A stretch of 64,000 bases of DNA from Pseudomonas nunensis (GTDB taxonomy: Bacteria > Pseudomonadota > Gammaproteobacteria > Pseudomonadales > Pseudomonadaceae), in NCBI RefSeq assembly GCF_024296925.1, contig NZ_CP101125.1, positions 2,792,501-2,856,500 on the forward strand, read 5' to 3'. Every line of letters starts with the position of its first letter. Position 1 is the stretch's first letter. Both the position numbers and the translations under genes were made by a program. Positions 56,393 through 64,000 of this stretch are shown here, piece after piece. The notes under the pieces were generated by a model, which did not search any database, was not told the origin of the DNA, and was given only the letters and a program-made list of their open reading frames with translations.

Positions 56393-56797
56393 ATGTACAA
56401 CTCGCAACTGCCAACGGACGGTAGCCATGCGCCAAAAGGTATTTCCATGACCCAGGGTGCAGGGATTTTTGAACAAAAGGCTGAACGCCACGGAAACGAA
56501 CGAATCCGGGTACTGCTCAAGAGCTTTGGCCTGCGCACCAGCCTGATTCGCCTTAAAGTCATCGACGCCTTGCTGAGCGCCGCCGAAAGCGAGCGCAACC
56601 TGGGCGTGCGCGGCGTGCACACGTATTTGCTGGACCTGGATATTCCCCTGTCCTTCCTGAGTGTGCGGGAAGTGTTGAAGCGGTTATGCAGTGAGGGCGT
56701 GATCACGCTCAATCCAGACAAAAGCTACAGCCTGCATCCGCAGGCTATTGCCATTCTCTACAGCGAATCGACCTCGGGCGCGTCGCTCAAGGCTTGA
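56393..56797 (+). CDS. Fur-like winged-helix regulator lacking the metal/dimer domain
   Basis: 134 residues. Residues about 30-125 match the Fur-family DNA-binding domain (IRVLLKSFGLRTSLIRLKVIDALLSAAE...GVRGVHTYLLDLDIPLSFLSVREVLKRLCSEGVITL). The protein ends there: the HHDH/Cys metal-binding dimerisation half of Fur and Zur is missing. Probably a DNA-binding regulator with another input, or a modulator. It is divergent from pvdQ and overlaps the convergent small membrane gene by 11 bp at its 3' end. Confidence 0.78.
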   Translation: MYNSQLPTDGSHAPKGISMTQGAGIFEQKAERHGNERIRVLLKSFGLRTSLIRLKVIDALLSAAESERNLGVRGVHTYLLDLDIPLSFLSVREVLKRLCSEGVITLNPDKSYSLHPQAIAILYSESTSGASLKA

Positions 56798-56975
56798 CCT
56801 TGCGGCGCATCACGCCGTTGACGACCACGACGATCACGGCCACACCAATGGCGATGTACTGAAACAGCTTCTCGCTGATGATCCCTGCGTTTTGCAGATA
56901 CGAAAGGCCGAACATGATCCCCAGAACCACCAGGGAGATCAGAATCGAGTATTTCAAACGTTGCGACTGGGTCAT
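56787..56975 (-). CDS. Small two-helix membrane protein, 62 aa
   Basis: ATG at 56975 with AGGAA 6 bp upstream. Two hydrophobic segments (YSILISLVVLGIMFGLSYL and YIAIGVAVIVVVVNGVM) and a basic tail RRKVKP. Inner-membrane protein of unknown role. Its 3' end overlaps the Fur-like gene on the other strand. Confidence 0.7.
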   Translation of the reverse strand: MTQSQRLKYSILISLVVLGIMFGLSYLQNAGIISEKLFQYIAIGVAVIVVVVNGVMRRKVKP

Positions 56976-57131
56976 TGCGGGTTCCTGAATCTTGAAATGT
57001 ATCCGGTTTGTATCCGTTTGCATGCCAAGCCCCTACCTTCGGGCGGGGATAAACGCCGGCAAACGCAGTCTCATGTTACAGCCGATGAAGAGTTTTGGCT
57101 TCATTGCGGCGATAACCATGAGGATTTTGAA

Positions 57132-57269
57132 ATGCTCCGTCGAATCACACTGCTGATTCCCCTGATCGCTCTGCTTTCCTTGAGCGGCTGTATCATTTTC
57201 CCCCACGGCGGCTGGCACGGTGACCACCATTACGATCGTGGCGGACCGGGTTATTACCAACATCGGTAG
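57132..57269 (+). CDS. Small lipoprotein, 45 aa
   Basis: ATG at 57132 after TGAGGATTTTGAA. Lipoprotein signal with lipobox LSGC at residues 17-20 (MLRRITLLIPLIALLSLSGC). The mature 26 residues are rich in His, Gly and Tyr (PHGGWHGDHHYDRGGPGYYQHR), which could bind metal. A terminator follows 59 bp later. Confidence 0.7.
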   Translation: MLRRITLLIPLIALLSLSGCIIFPHGGWHGDHHYDRGGPGYYQHR

Positions 57270-57327
57270 TCCGCACTGGTAAATCCCGTGTAAGACAAAA
57301 CAAGCCTTTTAACTAAAACCTGAACAA

Positions 57328-57353
57328 ATGCCCGCCTTGTCGCGGGCATTTTT
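57328..57353 (+). terminator. Rho-independent terminator
   Basis: Stem ATGCCCGC / GCGGGCAT with CTTGTC loop, followed by five T. It closes the small lipoprotein gene; the rest of the 289-bp gap to the MdfA-like gene shows no other feature. Confidence 0.88.
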
Positions 57354-57558
57354 CGTACAGCGGATTGTTCGCACTTATGTAAGTTTGGATCCATGTCACT
57401 CTGGATTTGACGCTTGTTCCTGCCACTCGCAATACGTGGCAAACCATTGAAATCCCCCGTCTCAAACGCTTTATAGAGCGCAGCGCTCTGGATGATTAGT
57501 CTTTCGGTACACCGTTACAGGAGCTCCCTCCTCAAACTTTAAGTATCGACAGGAAGTC

Positions 57559-58782
57559 ATGCCGACATCATCCATCACTATCCGCCCTATCCGTTTAACC
57601 GGTTTTTGCCTGGCCATCGCAGCCTTCGAACTCCTGACCTATATGGCCAGCGACTTGATCATGCCCGCCATGTTGAACGTAACCGAACAGCTTGAGGCCA
57701 GTCCCGGGCATGTTCCGTATGCCTTCACGCTGTATTTGACCGGCGGTGTCCTGCTGCAATGGCTGGTCGGCCCTCTGTCCGATCACTATGGGCGCCGTCC
57801 GCTGTTGCTCATGGGCAGCGGGCTATTCGCCTTGGCGTGTGGCGCGGCGTATTGGGTGCAGGGCATCGAGGTGTTCAATGGCTTGCGATTGATCCAGGGC
57901 ATGGGCTTGGGCTTTGTCATCGCGGTCAGTTATCCCGCCTTGCAAGAGGCGTTCTGCGAGGCCGATGCCGTGCGGATCATGGCGTGGCTGGGGAACATTG
58001 CCCTGCTGTCTCCACTGTTCGGTCCCTTACTGGGCAGCCTGCTATTGCAGTGGTTGTCATGGCGCGAAATGTTCCTTGCATTGGGGATCGCCGCACTCGC
58101 CGTCTGGTTGGGCTTATATGCGTTCATGCCGCACAGACCCGGCTCCCAAACCAGCGCCGAACCCTTCGACCTGCGCGCCACCCTGCGCCGCTACGGCCTG
58201 TTGTTGCGTAACAGGTCGTTCGTGCTGTCGTCCCTCGCCCTGGGGCTGATGAGTCTGCCGTTGATTGCCTGGATCGGCCTCTCGCCACTGCTGTTGATCC
58301 ACGGCCAAGGCATGTCGTCGCTGCAATATGGGCTCTGGCAGATCCCGGTGTTCGGCGCGGTGATTCTCGGCAATTTGCTGCTCGACCGCCTGATCGCAAA
58401 AGTGGCCCTGGCGCAGTTGATTCGCTATGCGCTGTGGCCATTTTGCGCGGGTCTCATTGCGCTACTGATCGTCGGCTTGCACGGCGTTTCAACGCAATGG
58501 CTGGTCGGCTGTCTGGCGGTCTACGCCGTGGGTCTGGGCATGAGCAATGCCGCGTTGTACCGGTTGGCGCTGTTTTCCAGCGCGGACAGCAAAGGGCTGG
58601 TGTCAGCCATGATCGGCATGATTTCAATCTCGATCATGGGCGCCGCCGGGTCGGTGATCGCGGCGCTGGGTGGCGGCGACAGCCTTGAGTCGTTCGCCAT
58701 CATCGCCAGTATCGCCGGGCTGGCCTGCCTCGTGCCGTTACAACCTTTCCTGCGACGCTTCCATCACACGGCCGCTGCCTGA
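57559..58782 (+). CDS. MdfA-type MFS multidrug/drug:H+ antiporter
   Basis: 407 residues, 12 membrane segments. Segment 1 carries FELLTYMASDLIMPAM, with the acidic pair equivalent to MdfA Glu26 and Asp34 (helix 1). Motif A is VGPLSDHYGRRPLLL and motif C-like GNIALLSPLFGPLLGSLL. It exports cationic or neutral lipophilic compounds against protons. It lies 21 bp before the luxE-like gene in the same direction, so it is likely the exporter or self-resistance gene of the LuxC/LuxE cluster that follows. Confidence 0.85.
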   Translation: MPTSSITIRPIRLTGFCLAIAAFELLTYMASDLIMPAMLNVTEQLEASPGHVPYAFTLYLTGGVLLQWLVGPLSDHYGRRPLLLMGSGLFALACGAAYWVQGIEVFNGLRLIQGMGLGFVIAVSYPALQEAFCEADAVRIMAWLGNIALLSPLFGPLLGSLLLQWLSWREMFLALGIAALAVWLGLYAFMPHRPGSQTSAEPFDLRATLRRYGLLLRNRSFVLSSLALGLMSLPLIAWIGLSPLLLIHGQGMSSLQYGLWQIPVFGAVILGNLLLDRLIAKVALAQLIRYALWPFCAGLIALLIVGLHGVSTQWLVGCLAVYAVGLGMSNAALYRLALFSSADSKGLVSAMIGMISISIMGAAGSVIAALGGGDSLESFAIIASIAGLACLVPLQPFLRRFHHTAAA

Positions 58783-58803
58783 CCAAACAAAAAAGGACTT
58801 TTG

Positions 58804-59934
58804 ATGATTCACCTTCCCAACACCGACGCACTGTGTGCGCTGGCGCAGCCTTACGAGCAGGATTCGGTACCACCGGGGCTGTTCGACCGCGCCATGGCTG
58901 AAGTCAGCCTGTTTCACTGCCACCACACCCCCGGCTACGAACGCTGGCTGAACAGCCATGGCCTGGATGAAAAGGCCCTCGATGGGCTGGATGACTGGTC
59001 GCAACTGCCGCCGATCTTCGCCAATTTTTTCAAGCAGCAACTGCTGTTGAGCCCGAGCGGTGAAGGCGCGCTGGAGCTGACTTCGTCCGGCACCAGCGGC
59101 CAGAAAAGCCGCATGCGTTATGACGCTCGCAGCATGGCCGCCGCCCAAGGCATGGTCACGCGGATTTTCCAGCATTATGGCTGGGACACCCCGGACACGC
59201 CGTGCAACTACCTGTTGCTGAGCTACGAACCTGAGCCCGACAACCGTCTGGGCACCTCTTACACCGATCAGTTTCTGTGCCGTTATGCGCCGGTCAATCA
59301 GATCGTCCATGGCCTGCGACGTACCGGTACCGGCCATGAATTCGATCAGTTCGGCGTGATCCGTGCGTTGCAGGCGTTCGCCGAACAACAATTGCCCGTG
59401 CGCATTTTTGGCTTTCCGGCCTTCCTGTGGCAGGCGTTGCAACGCATGCAGGCGACGGGTATTGCGCCGCTCTCATTGCCGGCGGGGTCGTTGGTGTTTC
59501 TCGGCGGCGGCTGGAAAAACCATGCGGCGCAGGAGATTCCCCGGACTCAGCTGTATGAGCGGATCGAGCGGCAACTGGGCATCGATCCCGCCCGCTGTCG
59601 CGACGGCTACGGCGCGGTCGAGCACGCGGTGCCCTATATCGAGTGTGCCCATCATCATTTTCATGTACCCGTTTACTCGAAGGTTTTCGTGCGCAATCCA
59701 TCCGACTTCAGCGTCCAGCCCTACGGCCAACCCGGCCTGCTGGGTTTTGTATCGCCCTATATTTCGTCAAGCCCGGCGCATGCCGTGGTCATGAGCGACC
59801 TGGCCACGCTGTACCCCGGCGCGACATGCGGCTGTGGCCTGTCCAGTGACTGGTTCCAGTTGCACGGGCGCGCCGGCACCAGCCCCGGTCGCAGTTGCGC
59901 AATGGCCGCGGCCGACTTGATCGGGAGGGTTTGA
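58804..59934 (+). CDS. LuxE-type acyl-protein synthetase/acyltransferase
   Basis: 376 residues, the size of Vibrio LuxE (about 378); ATG with AGGA 6-7 bp upstream. ANL-like adenylation P-loop LTSSGTSGQKSRM (about 93-105), then FGFPAFLWQAL, GGGWKNHAAQEIPRTQLYERI and DGYGAVEHAVPYIEC. Near the C-terminus, GRSCAMAAADLI places Cys365 where LuxE has its acyl-accepting Cys364. LuxE activates a carboxylic acid as acyl-AMP, takes the acyl group on this Cys and hands it to LuxC. The gene after it encodes a LuxC domain, 1 bp away. No luxAB is present in the window. Confidence 0.85.
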   Translation: MIHLPNTDALCALAQPYEQDSVPPGLFDRAMAEVSLFHCHHTPGYERWLNSHGLDEKALDGLDDWSQLPPIFANFFKQQLLLSPSGEGALELTSSGTSGQKSRMRYDARSMAAAQGMVTRIFQHYGWDTPDTPCNYLLLSYEPEPDNRLGTSYTDQFLCRYAPVNQIVHGLRRTGTGHEFDQFGVIRALQAFAEQQLPVRIFGFPAFLWQALQRMQATGIAPLSLPAGSLVFLGGGWKNHAAQEIPRTQLYERIERQLGIDPARCRDGYGAVEHAVPYIECAHHHFHVPVYSKVFVRNPSDFSVQPYGQPGLLGFVSPYISSSPAHAVVMSDLATLYPGATCGCGLSSDWFQLHGRAGTSPGRSCAMAAADLIGRV

Positions 59935-59935
59935 C

Positions 59936-62365
59936 ATGTTCCTGATCAATGGCCAATTGCACCCCGGACTTTCCCTCGATAGCACTCTGGACACCCTGCA
60001 CCAGGCCTTGCCGCGATTGCTGATGACGCCCATCGACAGCGACACCGTCGTGGCTGCCGCCGCCCGCTTTGCCGAACAATTGCAAGCGGACGAATTGGAT
60101 GTGGGCCTTGAAGAAGAACAACGCCTGGGGCTGATCGATTTCTGCCAGCCTGGGCACCTGACCGACAAACTGGAGCGGGAACTGGGCGTGCAGGCGCGCT
60201 CACTGAGGCGTATCGATTACCGGCAACCGCGCTTCGAGAGTTGGCACCCGTTGGGGCTGGTGGTGCACATCACGCCAGGCAATGCACCGATGTTGGCATT
60301 TTGTGCTGTCCTGGAAAGCCTGCTGGCCGGCAACATCAATTGGCTGCGCCCCAGTTCCAGCGACCAAGGGCAGACGGCGCGTCTGCTGCACGCCCTCACC
60401 CAGTGCGACAGCAGCGGCAGGCTGGCGGACTTTATCGCGGTGTTGCCCGTGGACACCGCGCACATCGGGCGCCTCTGTATCCGCGCCGATGGCGTGGCGG
60501 CGTGGGGTGGCGAAACCGCGCTCAAGGCCATCCGACAGCAACTGCCCGGCGGATGTCGCTGGATCGACTGGGGGCATCGGATCAGTTTCGCGTACCTGAG
60601 CCCCGAGGCTGCGCAGCAGTCGGCACTCGATACCTTGGTCGACGAAGTCTGTCGTCTGGATCAACAAGCGTGTTCCAGTCCGCAATGGGTGTTGGTGGAC
60701 AGCGATGATCCGGCCGTTCTGCGGGATCTGGGCTCGCGCCTGGCTGAGGCGTTCGAACGCCGCCATGCACAGTGGCCAGCGCTGCTGCCCACCGCTCAGG
60801 AAGCCTCGGAAATCACCACTCGTAGCGCGATGGCCAAACTGGAGCAGTGTTTTGCCGGGCATACCGGTGAAGTCTGGGCCGGCGCCGGATGGCGGGTGAT
60901 CTGGGAACATCATCGGACCCTCGCGCCTTCACCGCTGTTTCGCACGCTGGTGCTCAAACCGGTGCCGCAGCCGCTGATTGCCGAAACCCTGCTGCCCTGG
61001 CGCACGGTCCTGCAAAGCTGCGCCTTGATCTGCCCGCCAGCGCAAACCCCGGCGCTGGTACGCAGCCTGATCAATGCCGGCGTCACGCGCATAGCGCCTG
61101 CCGGGTCGATCCATGCTGGCTACGCCGGTGAGCCTCACGATGGCGTTTATGCGCTGACACGCTTGAGTCGCCGGCTCTCGGTGAGCCTGTCCGCCGACGT
61201 GTTGAGCAGGCATGCCAGCCTTGATGCATTGCCGGCTGCCCCGGACATTGCCGGTCTTGCGATCATGCACAAAACCGCGTTCCAGGCCCAACCCATAGAC
61301 CGCTCGGCTCAGCTGTACTTCCGATCCGGTGGCAGCAGTGGCACCCCGGCGCTGGCCGGTTTCAGCTACCGCGACTTCGACCGGCAAATGCGCGCAGCGG
61401 CTGACGGGCTGTTCGCCGCCGGGCTGGATCCGTCGCAGGACCGGGTAATGAACCTGTTCTACGGCGGCAACCTTTACGGCGGCTTCTCGAGTTTTTCCTG
61501 GATCCTGCAACAGATGGGCGCGACCCATTTCCCCATGGGCGCGCCCCATGACGATGACTTTAGCGAAATCGCGCAAATGATCGTGCAGCAACAGGTCAGC
61601 GTGTTGATCGGCATGCCGAGCACCCTGCATCGTCTGTTTCTCAGTGAGCAAACGACCCTGCGCGGGTATGCGGGCATTCGCAAAGTGTTTCTCGGTGGCG
61701 AGCATCCGGGATTGGCCAGCCGCCAATTGATGGAAAGTTGCGGCGTCTCGACGATCCGCTCGGCGATTTACGGTTCCGTCGACGCCGGTCCCTTTGGCCA
61801 CGCTTGCGCCGCGACCAGCGATGGCATCTTCCATTTGATGTGCGATACCCAACATCTGGAAATCGTCGATCTGGAACAGGACATGCCGGTCCGCAACGAT
61901 GAGGTCGGGCGCTTGCTATTCACCTCACGGGCCCGCCAAGGTCAGAGCGTCCGTCGCTACGAAGTGGGCGACACCGGGCGCTGGGTGACCGGCCCGTGTC
62001 CGTGTGGATTGAGTTCGCCACGCTTCCAGTTGCTGGAGCGCCATGGGCAATGGCTGCGGATCGGCACCGAATTCATTTCCCCTTCACAGCTGGCTCAATA
62101 CGCAGGCGTGCCTGTTCAGATCGTGCTCGACCACGCAGCCAACGGCGTCGAACGCCTGTTGGTACACGCCGAGGCTGACGCTGATCACGTTCACCAGCAA
62201 TTGCTTTGCGATACCGCACTTAAAAATGCCGTGGACGCTGCACTGCTGGTGCTGGAAGTGAACACCTGCACCGCGACTCGATTCGAGCGCAATAAACACA
62301 GCGGCAAAATGCCGTTGGTGATCGACCGGCGGCAACGCCCAATAACGGAAAAGGAATTCCAATGA
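59936..62365 (+). CDS. LuxC-type acyl reductase fused to a PaaK/LuxE-like adenylating domain
   Basis: 809 residues; ATG one base after the previous stop, GGGAGG upstream. Residues about 20-410 are a LuxC (acyl-CoA/acyl-protein reductase) domain: HPLGLVVHITPGNAPMLAF, NINWLRPSSSDQ, VAAWGGETALKAIRQQLP, and the catalytic thiol Cys246 in QQACSSPQWVLVD. Residues about 440-809 are a PaaK/LuxE-like adenylate-forming domain: LYFRSGGSSGTPALAGFS (P-loop, about 459-475), GMPSTLHRLFL, KVFLGGEHPG, IYGSVDAGPFGHAC, YEVGDTGRW, and a C-terminal SGKMPLVIDRR resembling the catalytic-Lys motif of CoA ligases. It should activate a carboxylate and reduce a thioester to an aldehyde with NADPH. The fusion is unusual. 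Confidence 0.85.
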   Translation: MFLINGQLHPGLSLDSTLDTLHQALPRLLMTPIDSDTVVAAAARFAEQLQADELDVGLEEEQRLGLIDFCQPGHLTDKLERELGVQARSLRRIDYRQPRFESWHPLGLVVHITPGNAPMLAFCAVLESLLAGNINWLRPSSSDQGQTARLLHALTQCDSSGRLADFIAVLPVDTAHIGRLCIRADGVAAWGGETALKAIRQQLPGGCRWIDWGHRISFAYLSPEAAQQSALDTLVDEVCRLDQQACSSPQWVLVDSDDPAVLRDLGSRLAEAFERRHAQWPALLPTAQEASEITTRSAMAKLEQCFAGHTGEVWAGAGWRVIWEHHRTLAPSPLFRTLVLKPVPQPLIAETLLPWRTVLQSCALICPPAQTPALVRSLINAGVTRIAPAGSIHAGYAGEPHDGVYALTRLSRRLSVSLSADVLSRHASLDALPAAPDIAGLAIMHKTAFQAQPIDRSAQLYFRSGGSSGTPALAGFSYRDFDRQMRAAADGLFAAGLDPSQDRVMNLFYGGNLYGGFSSFSWILQQMGATHFPMGAPHDDDFSEIAQMIVQQQVSVLIGMPSTLHRLFLSEQTTLRGYAGIRKVFLGGEHPGLASRQLMESCGVSTIRSAIYGSVDAGPFGHACAATSDGIFHLMCDTQHLEIVDLEQDMPVRNDEVGRLLFTSRARQGQSVRRYEVGDTGRWVTGPCPCGLSSPRFQLLERHGQWLRIGTEFISPSQLAQYAGVPVQIVLDHAANGVERLLVHAEADADHVHQQLLCDTALKNAVDAALLVLEVNTCTATRFERNKHSGKMPLVIDRRQRPITEKEFQ

Positions 62366-63651
62366 ACGAGCTGCTTACGCTAGAGCAACTGGTGGAATAT
62401 CTGCGCGAACACTCGCGTTTTTATAACAAGCACCTGGAACACTTGCCGCAACGGGGCTTTACCTCGGGCGATATCCCCTTGATCGACGGCAACACCTATT
62501 GGGCCGGCAGCCACGACCTGGCGCAATGGCCCGTTCTTACGGCCCCGGTCGACGATGCACTGTTGTTTAAAACCGGGGGCACCACCAGCCAGGGCAAACT
62601 GGCGGTGTACACCCACGCGGAATGGCAAACCCTGGTCACGGCATTTGGCAAAAGCCTCTCGTCGCAACTGAACGGCGGTGACCGGGTGGCCAATCTGTTT
62701 TTCTCCGGCGACCTGTGCGCCAGTTTCCTGTTCATCCACGATTCGCTGGCCCACGTCAGCGTCCCGATCAGCGAATTCCCCTTCACCGGCAACGCTGATT
62801 TTTCCGGGTTGGCGGCGGCGATTCGCGACTATCGGATCAATGTGCTGGCAGGCATCCCGGCGCAGTTGCTGAAGTTCGCGGCTTACCTGACCGAGCACAA
62901 CCAGGTGTTGCTCGGCGTCGACACGCTGCTGTATGGCGGGGAAAGCGTATTTGCCGGGCAACTGGCGATCTTTGCCCGAGTCTTTCCCAATGCCCGCGTT
63001 GCGTCCATCGGCTATGCCAGCGTTGACGCCGGGTTGATCGGCGGCAGTGATCGTGACTGTGCCTTGGGCGAACATCGGGTATTCGATCAGCACACCTTGC
63101 TCGAAATCATCGACGAACACAGCGGCGAGATCATCGAAGAATGCGACCGTGTGGGCCTGTTAGTGGTGACCAATCTGAGTCGCCGCCTAATGCCGCTGTT
63201 ACGTTACCCGGTGGGCGATCGCGCCTGCTGGCTCGAACCCGCCGCCAGCCCAAGACGCAAGTTTGCCCTCAGAGGCCGCAGCGCCCATAGCCAGCGAGTA
63301 CGGGTCGGCGTGATGTCTCTGCAGACGGACGAGATACACGGGATTGTCCAGCAGGTAACTGGCAGTGATCAGTGGCAAATACGCATTGAACAGGTGGAAT
63401 ACATCGACCAATTGAGCGTGACCTGGGTGCCCGACACCGGTGCCTCGGCCATCGAACACGTGAGTGTTGCGCTACGCGATGCACTGGTCGCCCACTACCC
63501 CGCCATCAGCACGTTGAGCCATGACGGCTTGCTGGTTTTCCAGGTCCAGCCGTGCGCCGCCACTGAACTCGCGTTGCATCCGCGCTCGGGCAAACAACTG
63601 CGGGTCCTGGACTTGCGGGTATACACGTCCGCGTCGCAGGTCGGGCCATGA
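62362..63651 (+). CDS. Second PaaK-like adenylate-forming enzyme
   Basis: 429 residues; ATG overlaps the previous stop (ATGA). P-loop LLFKTGGTTSQGKLAVYT (about 68-85), AGIPAQLLKFAAYL, LYGGESVFAGQL, IGYASVDAGLIGG, YPVGDRACWLEP, and C-terminal HPRSGKQLRVLDLR with a candidate catalytic Lys. The length is that of phenylacetate-CoA ligases (about 430). It resembles the C-terminal half of the upstream fusion and may derive from it by duplication. Likely loads a carboxylic acid as AMP ester onto CoA, an amine, or LuxE/LuxC. Confidence 0.8.
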   Translation: MNELLTLEQLVEYLREHSRFYNKHLEHLPQRGFTSGDIPLIDGNTYWAGSHDLAQWPVLTAPVDDALLFKTGGTTSQGKLAVYTHAEWQTLVTAFGKSLSSQLNGGDRVANLFFSGDLCASFLFIHDSLAHVSVPISEFPFTGNADFSGLAAAIRDYRINVLAGIPAQLLKFAAYLTEHNQVLLGVDTLLYGGESVFAGQLAIFARVFPNARVASIGYASVDAGLIGGSDRDCALGEHRVFDQHTLLEIIDEHSGEIIEECDRVGLLVVTNLSRRLMPLLRYPVGDRACWLEPAASPRRKFALRGRSAHSQRVRVGVMSLQTDEIHGIVQQVTGSDQWQIRIEQVEYIDQLSVTWVPDTGASAIEHVSVALRDALVAHYPAISTLSHDGLLVFQVQPCAATELALHPRSGKQLRVLDLRVYTSASQVGP

Positions 63652-64000
63652 TTTTCCGCCCCTTCAGGGCCGCCGACGCCCAGGCTGTCAGTCAGCTGTT
63701 TCGTCTGGTCTATGGCGATCATTACGTGCAGCCGGACGTTTATCTGCCGAAGCTGATCACCCAGCACAACGCCGACGGTCGCTGGCAATCCATGCTCGCG
63801 GTGCAAGGTTCACAGGTGGTCGGCCACGCGGCGTTGTGCCGCGACAGGCTCCCGACCGCCAGCGCCGAACTGGCCCTCAGCGTGGTGCACCCGCAGGCCC
63901 GTGGCCAGAGCATCGCCACTCGCCTGGGTCGCGAGGTGCTGGAACACGCAAGCGCGGTCGCGGGGCGTTGCGTGTTGATCAAGCAAGTCACCCATCACCC
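63648..64000 (+). CDS. GNAT-family acetyltransferase, 5' part (3' end outside window)
   Basis: ATG at 63648 overlaps the preceding stop (ATGA) and the frame stays open for 117 codons to the window end. It begins MIFRPFRAADAQAVSQLFRLVYGDHY, the usual GNAT N-terminus. VVGHAALCRDRL and the acetyl-CoA loop LSVVHPQARGQSIATRLGRE follow. It may N-acylate an intermediate of the LuxC/LuxE pathway. Length and function beyond the window are unknown. Confidence 0.8.
   Translation, partial: MIFRPFRAADAQAVSQLFRLVYGDHYVQPDVYLPKLITQHNADGRWQSMLAVQGSQVVGHAALCRDRLPTASAELALSVVHPQARGQSIATRLGREVLEHASAVAGRCVLIKQVTHH

Noticed and set aside
56748..57269. 173-codon plus-strand frame ending in the small lipoprotein
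   Set aside because: Only the last 45 codons have a ribosome-binding site and lipoprotein signal; the rest overlaps two genes on either strand.
57559..64000. Bioluminescence (lux) operon
   Set aside because: LuxC- and LuxE-like proteins are present but no luciferase subunits (LuxA/LuxB) or LuxD are seen; the PaaK-like and GNAT genes point to a different product.

Overview
The window reads as a chromosomal segment of a fluorescent Pseudomonas (P. fluorescens group). This follows from the gene content (NhaB, PvdQ, FecR, a complete nicotinate 'nic' cluster closely resembling the one known in P. putida, Fap-type amyloid genes), GC-rich codon use, and about 14 copies of the Pseudomonas REP doublet (REPIN) with core GTGGGAGCGGGCTTGCTCGC. 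No rRNA, tRNA, insertion sequence or CRISPR array was seen. Protein assignments come from reading the translations and from memory of families; no database search was run.

Layout. 1-6.2 kb: the 3' part of a Fap-like functional-amyloid operon (truncated minor subunit, FapC-like subunit, FapD-like C39 peptidase, FapE-like protein, FapF-like outer-membrane barrel), ending at a terminator and facing a VpsR-like sigma-54 activator. 6.5-15.9 kb: housekeeping and envelope genes (delta-60-repeat protein, nhaB, an overlapping gnd-zwf-HAD phosphatase operon, the phosphoethanolamine transferase cptA). 16-29 kb: a TonB siderophore receptor with a Fur box, small secreted protein, GNAT, zapE-dinB, a YafY/NTF2 pair, an aldo/keto reductase, a LysR / polyamine-binding protein / agmatinase-family unit and an NCS2 nucleobase permease.

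28.8-42.5 kb: the nicotinate catabolic island. nicS (TetR) faces nicB-nicA (molybdenum nicotinate hydroxylase with three c-type hemes). nicR (MarR) and nicX are divergent from nicC-D-E-F-T. The encoded route is nicotinate -> 6-hydroxynicotinate -> 2,5-dihydroxypyridine -> N-formylmaleamate -> maleamate -> maleate -> fumarate. The slot after nicT, where I remember the porin nicP in P. putida, holds a periplasmic nucleoside hydrolase. Two matching AGCGTRTACRCY sites in the nicX/nicC divergent region are candidate NicR operators.

42.6-56.8 kb: an LEA14-like lipoprotein, a nitrilase/LysR divergent pair, small conserved genes, an Ldh/DpkA-family dehydrogenase, a 1592-residue dermonecrotic-toxin-like protein with a C-terminal HExxH metallopeptidase motif and a hairpin over its ribosome-binding site, a PepSY protein, an orphan FecR, pvdQ with a perfect iron-starvation (PvdS) box, and a truncated Fur-like regulator.

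57.5-64 kb (runs off the window): an MdfA-type exporter followed by tightly coupled genes for a LuxE-type acyl-transferase, a LuxC-PaaK-like fusion, a second PaaK-like adenylating enzyme and a GNAT. Catalytic cysteines of LuxE and LuxC are kept, but no luciferase genes are present within the window. This looks like an acid-to-aldehyde module of an undescribed small-molecule pathway and is the most novel feature here.
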